Origin: Gracilariopsis chorda
Lineage: Eukaryota > Rhodophyta > Florideophyceae > Gracilariales > Gracilariaceae
Direction of reading: 5' to 3'
Length of the DNA stretch: 64,000 bases
Assembly: GCA_003194525.1 (NCBI GenBank)
Contig: NBIV01000002.1
Span: 868,001-932,000, forward strand
Shown one piece after another: positions 1 through 10,000 of the stretch. The stretch's first letter is position 1; every line of letters begins with the position of its first letter. The notes under the pieces were generated by a model that worked only from the letters and a program-made list of their open reading frames with translations, was not told the DNA's origin and searched no databases. The translations under genes were made by a program, and so were the position numbers.

Positions 1-681
1 CAACCTTAGTCTCCGATGCCTACTTGAGCTCGCACCTCTAAAATTTATCCGCGGCGATCCCGTTCACACTCTCAACGAGAAGCAACCGTAAATATATGCA
101 AATCACAGACATCAGAACATGTGCCACGTCAAAGTGAACACGCAATGACCACCCCAATTTGTTTTGCACACATTGACCTTACGATGTTTCTTCGTCCAGA
201 GTAAGCATCCCGCAGACGTTTTCAAGTTACAGCTTGTTGAAGTTACATGCATGAGTTTCTAACCCAGGACACCATACCTTTCTCCTCCGGGCGTGGGCTT
301 TTCCCGCGTGGTTGCTGCTGTGGGTTCCGACATGTGAGTACCTTTTTCAGACCAAACTACGGACTAATCGAACGAGGCGTACGGAAGAGAGAAATAATTT
401 ACAACATTTTCGCGTTTTTTTCCTACGCCGTCCTGCTGTTACTGTAGCCTTGTTTCTCAATGAACAAGGACAACCCTTTACCCTCGCCCAGTCTGTCTCA
501 ACACTTTGGACTGGAGAATGTAAGTTTGGACTCGCACTCAGACTTTACCGGAGGTGAATGGAAATCCTGATATTTCTTCCGACAAAATTTACAACTTAAC
601 TTAAACAGGCAAACAACTGCTCGAAGTGGACAGTGTGTATCGCAAGATCTGCGCAATTCTAACAACGGCACGGTGTCTTAA
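1..681. other. upstream region of the helicase gene, no gene seen
   Basis: No reading frame here looks like a protein; the short open frames (for example 247-447 +) have no recognisable domain. It presumably holds the 5' flank and leader of the helicase gene that starts at 682. Confidence 0.5.
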
Positions 682-1998
682 ATGACAAACTTTAGAGCGT
701 TGGGCGTCAAGCCCTGGCTAATTGAGTCTTGCAAGACTCTCGGGATAAAAAAACCAACACCCGTCCAGTTAGCGTGCATTTCGCCAATTCTTCAAGGTCG
801 TAATGTTATCGGAGCAGCAGAAACCGGAACGGGCAAGACAGCTGCTTTCGTTCTTCCAATTTTGCAGAAACTCGCCGAAGATCCGTACGGCGTCTTCGCA
901 GTAATTCTCACCCCGACTCGAGAACTCGCCTTTCAGATTGCGCAGCAGATTAATGCATTCGGTGCGCGTATTGCCGTTAAGCATCATGTGCTTGTCGGCG
1001 GTATTCATGAACTGTCACAGGCTGCGGCATTAGCAAAGAAGCCTCACATTCTCGTGGCAACGCCGGGTCGAATGGCGCTTATGGTATCCAAAGGCTACGT
1101 CAAATTGGACAAGACTCGATTTTTGGTGCTGGACGAAGCTGATCGCTTGCTTGACCCGACGTATCTTACAGATCTTATGCTCATTTTGAATGCGTGTTCC
1201 TCCCCGAAGCGGCAAACCTTAATGTTCTCTGCAACTATGACTTCCTCGTTAGAGCAATTGCAACAAGTCGCCATGAATGACGATCAAACATTTCGATTCG
1301 ATGCACGAAAGAACCGATTCGCTACTGTTGATGCCCTGCGTCAAGAGTATCTGTTTCTACCGCAAAATCTCAAAGAATGTCACCTTGTGAATCTTTTGAA
1401 AGAAGAATACCCAACATCTAGTGTCATCATATTTGTTGCACGATGCGATACGGCAGAACTACTGCTGAACATGCTCAACCTTCTAGGTATGAACAAGGTC
1501 GCCGCTTTACATTCTGACATGAAGCAAGTTCATCGCATTGAGTCTTTGCAGCGCTTCAAGGGAAAGCTAGTTCGGGCACTGATTGCAACTGATGTTGCGA
1601 GTAGAGGCCTTGATATTCCCACATGCGAGCTTGTTATAAATTATGACTTACCTGCAAAGGTGGCTACTTATGTACATCGAGTTGGACGCACGGCCCGTGC
1701 AGGGAGATCTGGCCTCGCTCTTAGCTTCGTGGCGCAACAGGATGTCGAAATAGTTAAAGCGATAGAAGAGAAGATTGAAAAAGCGCTGGACAAGCATGAA
1801 GGAAATCCGGAGAGGAAAGCAATGGAGAACTTGGCTTTGACTTTAAAAGCTCGCCAAATGGCAAAGTTACGACTTCAAGACAGTGGATATTTCGATAAAT
1901 CTGAGGCTCGTCGAAAGAGTACTATAGCTGCGGCGAAAAGAAGGAAACAGGAACAACGGAATTTGGATGGCAGGAAGAAACAGCGTATATCTACATGA
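682..1998 (+). CDS. DBP8: DEAD-box ATP-dependent RNA helicase, Dbp8/DDX49 type
   Basis: An intronless 438-residue ORF with the complete DEAD-box core. Visible motifs are the Q motif (F4 and TPVQ 26-29), motif I AETGTGKT (46-53), PTREL (78-82), TPGR (127-130), DEAD (151-154), SAT (183-185), and in the second RecA lobe ATDVASRGLD and HRVGRTARAGR. The stretch DPYGVFAVILTPTREL is characteristic of the Dbp8/DDX49 subfamily, whose members act in the nucleolus in 18S rRNA maturation and 40S assembly. Length fits the family (about 430-480). The C-terminus is Lys/Arg-rich, as usual for nucleolar helicases. The start at 682 places the conserved F-x-x-L-G-V-K-P-W block immediately after the initiator. 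The family call rests on sequence motifs; the ribosome role is from known family members. Confidence 0.95.
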   Translation: MTNFRALGVKPWLIESCKTLGIKKPTPVQLACISPILQGRNVIGAAETGTGKTAAFVLPILQKLAEDPYGVFAVILTPTRELAFQIAQQINAFGARIAVKHHVLVGGIHELSQAAALAKKPHILVATPGRMALMVSKGYVKLDKTRFLVLDEADRLLDPTYLTDLMLILNACSSPKRQTLMFSATMTSSLEQLQQVAMNDDQTFRFDARKNRFATVDALRQEYLFLPQNLKECHLVNLLKEEYPTSSVIIFVARCDTAELLLNMLNLLGMNKVAALHSDMKQVHRIESLQRFKGKLVRALIATDVASRGLDIPTCELVINYDLPAKVATYVHRVGRTARAGRSGLALSFVAQQDVEIVKAIEEKIEKALDKHEGNPERKAMENLALTLKARQMAKLRLQDSGYFDKSEARRKSTIAAAKRRKQEQRNLDGRKKQRIST

Positions 1999-2764
1999 TC
2001 TATATGGAAGCTGAGCACAAACGCAAACTTGAGAGATGTTTGAAAAGACCGTCTTGCTCCTGCGGACACGTCCAATCTCCCGCACATCGATCGCTTCATG
2101 ATTTGTGTCTTTTTTTCTGGCACATCTACGTAACATTGATGTCGCCCGCTTGTCCGTATCCTCTGAGCGGTTGGGTAGTAATTCCTTTCAGGTTTAAATT
2201 CCTTTTTAGGTTTATTGAGCTCGGATGCTTTAGTTGGGGATCTTGCAAACGGTTGTCACGGAGCTTTTGATTCTTCGCTTCCTTTCTGGGTAACATAATA
2301 GGGCCGTTTAGGGGCGACAAGAAATACTCCTTAACCAAGACAACCACACAAAGTTCTTTGTGCATCTATTCCTGGAGTTCTGAACACGTATCTTGGGCTC
2401 ACTATGCTGAGAAATTTCCTTTGGCTGTCTACCCCGTGCGGCGCATGGAGGCCGCCGTAAAGACCATCGTGACGACCCCTGCTCCTTTTAGAAGGCCTCA
2501 CGGACCGTTACGCAACACTCTTGGATCGCTTTGCCTGCCAAACATACATCTTCACTGGTTCCAAGGACCAGATCTTACAGTGCTTCACTTTGCAAGCTTG
2601 TTTGTTGTCAAACAATCGTCACGTTAAGCGCCTGAGGCCGGGTTCTCTGAAGTCTCTTGCCGTAGTTGCGTTTATATTGGTTTGTCTATCTTAGCGTCCT
2701 AGAAGATTTTTGTTGAAGCACTTTGCACTCCACTGAACCTTTTCTTTCTGTTTGACTGTTGCTC
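1999..2764. other. intergenic spacer, helicase to NT-C2 gene
   Basis: About 0.77 kb without a convincing gene. The longest open frame (2358-2627 +) has no recognisable domain. Because the next gene has the same orientation, the spacer should contain the helicase 3' end and the promoter of the downstream gene; no clear TATA box was picked out. Confidence 0.5.
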
Positions 2765-3760
2765 ATGAGGCGTTCATCGTCGAAGCTGATAACTCGCGCG
2801 CGAAGCTTGCGCAATGTCAGCAAAGTGCCTTTCAAGTTCAAGTTCGACTTTCTTATAGAGATTGTGGATAAGTTAGCCGCACAAGGGGATATCGTCGTAG
2901 TATGGGAACGCTCCAATAACAAAATCCACTCTACCAAGCCTGTGCGGATTGACAAGAAAACTCGTAAGGCAAATTTCAACAACGAACAGATAGCCGCTGA
3001 TTTAACCCTATTCAAGAGTCAGCCATCTGAACGTCGGTTTCAGGAGAAAGTTGTCAAGTTGGCTGTTAAGCAGAACAACGCAGATGGAAAGACACTTGGA
3101 AAGATTCATCTTAACCTCGCTGACTATGCAGAGATTCCCTCGGGTTCGAAAAGAATCAGTGCAGAGCTTACGAACGGAGCTATCCTGATCGCTACGGTTC
3201 AATGTCAGTTTACGTCAATGGGGAAAGCTATTCAAAACAAGACCAACAAATCAGAAACGTCCGATGGCTCACAGGAAGATGAGCTCGAAGACGATGTCGA
3301 TAGCGAAGCAAATTCGGTTTCTGCGGACGAAGCACCTGCGACGTTTTTGAAGAACAAACTTAAAATAGCTCGTGCGGGTTCCAAGAAGCTCATCGGTCGC
3401 TCCGCAACTAAGAACAAAGGAGATGAGGAGAACTCCATGGACGCTGCGAATGGCGTCGATAACCCGAGCATGGAAAAGCTGCGGAAGGAGAATCAGCGTC
3501 TAAGGAAGCAGCTGGAAGATGCCGAACGCAATGGGCATACAAGCTTGGATCCAAAGCAAGCAGATGTAACTAAGTTGCTTAGAAATGAAGTCCGAGAGCT
3601 TCGCAGCGCACTTGCAAGGGAACCGATATACTCCGATGTTGTGAAAGAACTGAAAGAAGCAAAGATGGCTTTAGCTATGCTACACCTCGAAAAGGAGGAA
3701 GTTGTTCTTGAATTGATGAAGTACCAGAGAGGAGAACACACGCCGAGGAAGTGCACGTGA
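2765..3760 (+). CDS. NT-C2 (EEIG1/EHBP1-type) domain protein with C-terminal coiled coil
   Basis: A 331-residue intronless protein. Residues about 21-150 read as an N-terminal C2 (NT-C2) domain: a basic KVPFKFKFDF start, then VVVWERSNNK, later KIHLNLADYAEIPSGSK and a final strand ILIATVQCQF. NT-C2 domains bind membranes and occur in EEIG1, EHBP1 and the plant PMI1 proteins. An acidic Ser-rich linker follows (EDELEDDVDSEANS), then a basic segment and two coiled-coil stretches (KLRKENQRLRKQLEDAERN and the final 40 residues with ELKEAKMALAMLHLEKEEV). I take the ATG at 2765 as the start; an open TTG two codons upstream is not a normal eukaryotic start. A membrane-tethered scaffold role is inference. 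Confidence 0.8.
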   Translation: MRRSSSKLITRARSLRNVSKVPFKFKFDFLIEIVDKLAAQGDIVVVWERSNNKIHSTKPVRIDKKTRKANFNNEQIAADLTLFKSQPSERRFQEKVVKLAVKQNNADGKTLGKIHLNLADYAEIPSGSKRISAELTNGAILIATVQCQFTSMGKAIQNKTNKSETSDGSQEDELEDDVDSEANSVSADEAPATFLKNKLKIARAGSKKLIGRSATKNKGDEENSMDAANGVDNPSMEKLRKENQRLRKQLEDAERNGHTSLDPKQADVTKLLRNEVRELRSALAREPIYSDVVKELKEAKMALAMLHLEKEEVVLELMKYQRGEHTPRKCT

Positions 3761-4347
3761 ACGAATAGGATGGTTTGAAGTCACTTCTATGTGTCGGTCT
3801 ATAATTTTCAAAACGCAAGAGCATATATTGTGTGAGATGGAACAACTGACCATTGGCTCGTAATGCGCTATGGGTTGAGCACGAAAGGTTTGGTACGCGT
3901 GCCGAGCTGAAAGCTTCGTAAACAGCAGAGTTGCTCGATGAGATCTTTTACACGTTAGACCTCCTGCCGAGGCTGCCAAGTTCTGAGAGTTGTACATATC
4001 GAAGCTGTATCAGCGCAAAGTCCCAGTCACTTACCGATTATAAAGCTTACATAACTGGTCAAGTAATTCATTGCTCAGAAGCTTATCATTTCAACATCGC
4101 TTTAGCAAGTAGTACGCAGTGACAAGCAGAGCGAAAAAACCCTCGTAGATACCTCTCCACTGTGGCCCACGCTGAGCTTCTCATGCTGATAGTTTACTGG
4201 GGACACACGACACAACATCTGCAGAAGAATCTTTGAATGGACTGACAAGAAACATAGTTATGAATACCATGAAGGACGAACAGCACGGACAACAAGGAGA
4301 AGTGCGCAGCAAGAATTAGCGAGACGGAGAACGACAGGAAACATGGT
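3761..4347. other. convergent intergenic region
   Basis: About 0.59 kb between the stop of the NT-C2 gene (+) and the last exon of gatC (-). It should hold both 3' untranslated regions and polyadenylation sites. No ORF with a recognisable product was seen. Confidence 0.5.
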
Positions 4348-4832
4348 CTAATCTGTAGGGTTTGAAGAAAGCTTGGGCACGCGAATGTACTCCCTTTCTG
4401 AACACGGAACTTCTTGCATCATACCGTCACTGAAACAAACAGAAGAAGTTAGACACGCTGACGTTATCGTAAAGCAAGCCACAGTAATTCAACTTACACA
4501 TTGTGGAATCGACTTGGTTCGTCTTCCCTCATGACGTTGTGCACATCTTGTGCACTTGTCATCGGCTCTATTCCCTCCACATCAACCTCACTGAATGTGT
4601 CAAAAAAGTTGATGATCTTCTTTATTTCCGGCACTACCTTATTCACTTCTTCCTCGGAAAGTCGCAGTTGAGCAAGCTTGGCGATGTTTTGCACTTCCTG
4701 TTTTGATATTTCAGAGCAACATCGGACGGGCATGACATGACGACGAGGGCTGAGATTGGCAGAACGAAGTGCGAAAGCTGGTCTCATTCGTATCCATGGC
4801 AAACTGGAATGCACAAAGGCTGCGGTCTGCAT
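4348..4832 (-). CDS. gatC: glutamyl-tRNA(Gln) amidotransferase subunit C, organellar, two exons
   Basis: GatC is the small subunit of the GatCAB amidotransferase that converts mischarged Glu-tRNA(Gln) to Gln-tRNA(Gln) in plastids or mitochondria. Exon 1 (4832-4498) gives a basic, Ser/Arg-rich leader of about 40 residues, typical of an organelle transit peptide. The GatC domain follows: ISKQEVQNIAKLAQLRLSEE, then IKKIINFFDTFSEVDVEGI, EPMTSA and MREDEPSRF. The unspliced frame stops just after HNV, but the stop overlaps a GTAAGT donor. Splicing to 4429 restores a 138-residue protein ending in the conserved GatC tail with YIRVPKL (stop 4350-4348). The gene converges with the NT-C2 gene. Confidence 0.9.
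4430..4497 (-). other. 68-bp intron in gatC
   Basis: On the minus strand the intron opens with GTAAGT (4497-4492) and closes with a pyrimidine-rich TTTGTTTCAG ending at 4430. It splits a Val codon (GT|T). Joining the exons removes an in-frame TAA created by the donor and adds the conserved GatC C-terminus, which is the main support for it. Confidence 0.85.
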
Positions 4833-5449
4833 TCTCTTCGATTCAACGCTTCGCAGATACCCAAATTGAGTATCGAGAATGAGGCTCCAGAACTCTCTGG
4901 AATTGCTGAAATCAATAGAAACAAGTGACCCTATCTAGTAGTTCGTGTCAATGAGTACCGTTGTAAAGGGTTAGATTGTTACCTTATATACGAGATTCCA
5001 TGGCCAACCTATGCTTTTTGAGATGCGATGATGAATGACAAGTTACCAAGGAAAAGGACACCTCATCGAGGTAATCATACAGGCTCTATTTGAGAAATGG
5101 GTTTTTTAGAGACGAGGAGGTTGCCAAAAAGATGGCTAATGTAGGGCAAAACCTGTTTTTCGTTTTTGTAATTAGCCAATTTTTGGTTTTGTAAAATTGA
5201 GACTTCTAGCGCAGATCCAAATCACAGGCGTTTGTCGATCAAAGTGTCAATGTCAGGTGCGTTGTGGTTTTTGGAAGTGCCAGAATCGTCAAAACTGTAG
5301 TTCTTTTGGAAGGCATGGAAACTTGAATAGAAGTACTTAAAAGCTCATGCGTCCTCTTTGCAGAAGAAGGAAAAGCGGTTTGAGTGTACAAACAAGCATA
5401 TTCGCTGTGGCAAACGTTTCTTGTGTTGCGGTTGACCTTTATTCCAAAA
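4833..5449. other. gatC upstream region and unresolved Helitron A 3' boundary
   Basis: AT-rich DNA without a recognisable gene. It should carry the gatC promoter (reading left) and, further right, the 3' end of Helitron A. I could not place a CTRR terminus with its hairpin by eye, so the boundary is left open between about 4930 and 5450. Confidence 0.4.
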
Positions 5450-5456
5450 CAAGGAA

Positions 5457-5493
5457 AAGCGGTCTTCGGCCGCAGGCGGCGCTTCGCGCTGCG
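5457..5493 (-). repeat. GC-rich palindromic block in the Helitron A 3' region
   Basis: The block contains nested inverted repeats such as CGGTCTTCGGCCG and GGCGCTTCGCGC. A clearly related block occurs at 22088-22121 downstream of the Helitron B helicase. The shared position suggests a functional 3' feature of these Helitrons. Confidence 0.6.
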
Positions 5494-5563
5494 TCCAAAA
5501 GTTGCATAAGATATCTGCACAAATTTTGGTTTACGCATATACTAAACTATGTAAAACTAATGA

Positions 5564-5974
5564 CTACCCTCTACAAAGTTTACAGCTTCTTGTAGAACAG
5601 GTTTTTTTGATGCTCACTGGCATTGGATAGGAATCCTGCGCATTTCGAGGCGTCTCTTCTTCACTATGCAGCGATAACACATCATCAGATGTTCTGACAC
5701 GCGAAAGTCTAACATAGACCTGACCCGGCCGAGAAAAGTTTGTTTGAAAGTCAATAATCATTTTCTTCAGCGCTTGTCCTTGCGCTATATGCACAGTTTT
5801 TGCAAATGCCAATCTGATGGGAAACTGTCGACGTTTGATTTTCACATCTGCAAACTCGAAAACAAAGTCAATGCAGTGCAGTAAAAAGCTTTGCTGAATT
5901 TACCCATGTTCATCAATGCCCGAAAGTCAAATCACTCCGCGAGAAATGCTGGTAACGATAAACATCTTTCCATT
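5564..5974 (-). pseudogene. Helitron A helicase, C-terminal part
   Basis: Minus-strand coding remnant of a Pif1-like helicase. Visible motifs are RRQFPIRLAFAKTVHIAQGQ, matching the SF1B motif that normally reads RxQFPLxxAxAxTIHKxQGQT, and QVYVRLSRVRTSDD, the final conserved helicase motif. The segment nearest the retrotransposon (GKMFIVTSIS...IDFVFEFADV) carries two in-frame stops. It is the continuation of the Rep-helicase at 15888-20281; the gypsy element separates the two parts. Inactive. Confidence 0.85.
5970..5974. repeat. target site duplication CCATT (left)
   Basis: The five bases CCATT directly precede the left LTR (5975) and recur directly after the right LTR at 15888-15892. This marks a single insertion event into the Helitron A helicase gene. 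Confidence 0.9.
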
Positions 5975-6799
5975 TGTGGTGCAATGCCCCAAAGGGGAAA
6001 AACACCAAAAGACGTTCGGGATCTTCCTCTCACGAGGTGAACTCAGTTGGCTAGAGCCCTCCCAGGGATGTCACGGCGAAGCCGGTTTGTAAGACCAGGG
6101 ACACCTGTCGTGACTCGCGCAGGGAGGTGAAGGCGAAGAATCGGTATCCGCGTGAGCGGGATGTGGTCCTCACTAGAGGTATGTTTCCACGTAAGTGGGG
6201 GTGTGTGAGCGGATGCGCACACGAAGGCCGCGGATAGCGGGAGGTGCTACCCTAAAAAGGGGAAAAAGGAAGGGCGAAGAGGAGAAAGAGAGGACGATGT
6301 GAGTCGCGAGAGCGACGGGGGCGAACGGCGATGCCGGTAACAATATCCCTATACAGGGCGAAACACCAATGCAATTGGAATAATATGACTCCCAGTGATC
6401 GGTCCCTTTAGATGTGCAAGGGGGTTAGATGTCCCGTGGTTCACGGCGTTTCCCTCCAAGGAGGAGTAGAGTACGCGCGCAAGCGGCAACAACTAGAGCC
6501 AATTCCCCAGGTTGGGGTCCCTTGTTGGGGAAGGTTTACTGGTGCGACGGCAGTGCGCCGTCGCACTAAGTACTAGCTTCCCAGAAATGGGTGTGATAAT
6601 AATAAATAATATTAACTAAAATACTCCACATTTCGTGGCAACATCTACTACTGTGGCCAACCGCCAATTGACCCAAAACCGTGTCCCACGTGTCCATACC
6701 CACCATTGTGGGGCGTATTTCATATACACACTACACAACCGATAATATCGGGAAAGCGTTCAAGTACGAAGAATCCCTCCCTGAGGGCGTTGCACTACA
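5975..6799 (-). repeat. 3' LTR of gypsy copy 1
   Basis: An 825-bp terminal repeat beginning TGTGGTGCAATGCCCC and ending GTTGCACTACA on the plus strand (TG...CA). It matches 15061-15887. It contains many short hairpins, among them CCCC-AAA-GGGG (5987-5997) and a 10-bp stem at 6542-6566. Confidence 0.95.
6542..6566. other. strong LTR hairpin
   Basis: GTGCGACGGC and GCCGTCGCAC form a perfect 10-bp stem around the loop AGTGC. The same hairpin is retained in all four LTRs of the two gypsy copies (for example near 15630 and 45785). It could be a promoter-proximal, terminator or packaging structure; the role is unknown. Confidence 0.8.
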
Positions 6800-6815
6800 T
6801 ATCCCCCCCTAAGAC
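6800..6815 (-). other. polypurine tract of gypsy copy 1
   Basis: Directly inside the 3' LTR the minus strand reads TTAGGGGGGGATA, a run of purines in the position expected for the plus-strand primer. Copy 2 has the matching AAGGGGGGGGAT at 46042-46054. Confidence 0.8.
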
Positions 6816-7054
6816 GGGAAAACGACCGCGGACGCGGAGGGTTCCCAGACGAAAATGGGTGATAAAACCGCGTACGCCGTCTCCGGTTCTTCTTTCCTGG
6901 CATAGCCGGCTATTGTAGTATAGTGTTGTGGGGAGCTAGCTGCTCCCTTGAATAAACTTTCCCGTTTTGAACGGTGATTCTCATTTGGGTTCCCCGTCTT
7001 CGACAGACCTTGCCTTGTTATCCTTTCCTATCGCCCTCCGTTCGCGCGGCAACG

Positions 7055-10000
7055 TTACCCAACTTGGGCATTTACCAGCGTGGCTGGAGCTGCAGTTCGC
7101 GTTTGACGGTGGTATCGCACGACCTGCGACCGTGGGAGGTGTTCGATTGGCTCCCACGTATCCCCACTGGGGTCATACTCGTACCAGCGGACGCGGTATT
7201 GTAGAATACCATCCTGGTCCCAGGTATGTCCGACAAGTCGGTCTACTACGAACCCTCGTTCGTAGACCTGCCGGCCGTGCCGGGTGGTGGTTGTACTTCC
7301 TTGCGGGGGCTGCCCGCTGTGCGGTATAATGTCCCTTAGCAGGGTGTTCGGCGATAACTCTGGCGTTGCCGTGCGCTGTGATAGCGGCCGCTGCTCATGC
7401 GGGAAGATATCCCTCAAGAGGGTGTGTGGTGCCACGGTTTTCACCGGCAAGTCATTCCCCATTGGGGCAGGTTCATTTCCGCTTTCGCGGTATTGCGGGC
7501 GAACCGCCAGTCGGCGGGGGACTTGGGCTCCGCCTTCGCGGTTCAGCTCACGAACCGCGAGTTTGCGGGAAGATGACCGCTCCTGCGGGATCGGCATTTC
7601 CACAATCCCCTGGGGGGTCCCGTGCGACACGGTGATTGGGTGGCAAACCGCCTCCCTGCCAGGCGCACGAGCGCTCTGCACCATACGTTCCGGCGATGCC
7701 GTTGTGTCCCCGGCTACTGACGGGTTACCTGGGGCTAACTCCGGTACACCGGTATTTTGGTCAAAATTCCCCTTTGGGGGGTGCCGGGCAGGTGCCGATG
7801 ACACCCTTTTCAGGGGCTTGGCCGCTAAGTGCGGTGCACCGTCTCCACGCGGAGGAGCAGCGTCCGGTACGACCGGTTTCGAGCGTGCGATGGCGCGCGT
7901 TATTCCCGAGTTCCTCGGTTCTTCGCCGCAGCGTTGCGGGGGTTGGCGCAAATTATTCCCCGTAGCGGGGGCTTCGATTCCGTCAACGACGGGAGGCGTT
8001 TCCGGTGCTTGCGAGCCAGGGCTTAAAGCTTCGACTGCGGCTTGGCTGCCTTTTTCCTCAAGAGGGGTGTGGGTATTTCCGTGTGAGGCCGGCGTATCTG
8101 GGCGCCCCTTCTCCACAAGCCGCGGGTCTGATCGACCTGATTGAACCGCTTCCGCGGGGGCATCCGCCAGTGGCGGCTTCGAGGCATCGCCCTGCTCAGG
8201 GGATTGGGGGCAATCGTCACCATACTCCCTTATCGGGGATCCTTCCCTGACAGGGGTGTGCGGTAGTTGCGCTTCAACTTCCCGTGTAGCACGGTATATT
8301 TTCCGTGTTTGTGGCGATGCCTCCGGGGGTGGATCGGGCGATTGCATTTCCGCTGCTGCGGTATTGGAGGGAGGCTTCTCGTTTTCCCGTGACAAGCGGT
8401 GCATTTGCCGCTTTTGCGGGGCCTGCGCGTCTGGTTCCTGTTGCACAGCACTGCCCGGGAACGGGGGATTAGTGTCGCGTGACATACTCCGTGCTCCGCG
8501 GTCAGTGTTCTGTATGTTACGGTGTGTTTCCCGTTGCGACGGCGATATCGTTCCTCGAAAACGAGTGTTCTCCTCCCCCTCCTTAGACGGAGCGGCGGGA
8601 TAAGGGATAACATTCCCCGCCTGGCGGGTATAAATGCGCGCCAGTGGGGCAGACGTGGTAGGGGCGGGCGCTGAGAGGCCCGAATTACCCGGCTGAGCCG
8701 GTGAGTCCGACAGAATCGGTAGGTCTGAGAGTCCCCGGCTGGGGTGTGGTAGTACCGTAGGCCTAGTACTCCCGGATGGTTCCGGTGTTGCAGAGTCCGT
8801 AGAAACGGGGTTGCCTGGATCCAGGACTACCTCTGACGAGGGAGGAGGGGCAAGGACAACACGATCACGGGAAATCCGTTCGTGCGTGTCGCCCATCTCT
8901 ACCACGACAGTGTCGGTGTTTACATAGATGACCTGGAATGGTCCATCCGCCACAGGCCAGAGTTTATGGCGCTTCTCCCGTTCCGGGTTGTAGTACTCCT
9001 TCCTGAAGAAGACGTAGTTATTCGCCCGAATCGGGGACGGTTTCCCTCGCAAGCGAGCATCAAAATCCCGCTTGTAAGCGGCTTGGGCCCGTGCCATAGA
9101 CCTCCGCGCAGCGGGGACCAGCTTGGAAAGCCATTGATTCCATTGCTGCCGGTAGATACCCACAGATGGGAAATTGTCCAAGGTAGCTTGGGGTTCCAGC
9201 GCCACAGGCGGGGGTGTGTTAGATAGAACCAACTCTAATGGCGAAACTCCGGTAGTCCGGTGTACCTGCGTATTGTACGCGTAGGTTACCGCATCAGCGT
9301 AGAGATCCCAATTCGTTGGGTGGTCAGCGACGTAGGAACGTAACGCCGCGAGTAACGTCCGGTTAAACCGTTCAACTTTCCCATTACATTGGGGGTGGTA
9401 GGTAGTCGTGAACAAGTTCTTGACATCCAGGATGCGACAAACATCCTGGAAGAACTTGCTCACGAACTGCTTCCCGTTATCGGAGAGCACCTCCACAGAG
9501 GGACCGTAGACAAAAATCCAGTGCGTCACCAGAGCCTGGGCCACCGTGAGAGCGGTTATCCTCCGAAGAGGGACAGTCCGTACCAGCTTAGAGAAGCGGT
9601 CGGTAATGACAAGTAGAAACTTGTTTCCACGTTTCGTGGTGAGTAATGGTCCGAGAAGATCAATTGCGATAAACTCAAGTGGCGCCCTTGCGGGGAATAG
9701 TTTCATCTTCTTCGCATTTTTGCGGAGCTTGACGCGATTCTTCGCGCATTCGCTACAGAACCGCACAGTTGCGTAGCAATCCACCGCCATGGCGGGCCAA
9801 TAGAAATCCCTTCGCAGGGTTAGGTAGAGTTTCCTCCCACCTGGGTGACCTCCAATGGGGGCGTAGTGTGATAGATGTAACACCCGCGATTGCAGGGAAT
9901 GTGGTACCAAAATCTGTGGGCGGGCTTCGACCTTCCTTACGAGGTAGCCTTTGTCGTTTACCCCGAAAGGGAGATCTTCACCACCGTTGATACGGCCACG

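Noticed and set aside
247..557. Two overlapping short ORFs upstream of the helicase
   Set aside because: No domain, no clear start context, likely 5' flank.
2358..2627. 89-residue ORF between the helicase and NT-C2 genes
   Set aside because: No recognisable features; composition like random translation.
7284..8144. A 286-residue plus-strand ORF over the gypsy linker, and many similar antisense frames in both copies
   Set aside because: They mirror the GC-rich, hairpin-rich Pol linker on the minus strand and have no recognisable domain. The sense strand has clear protein motifs.
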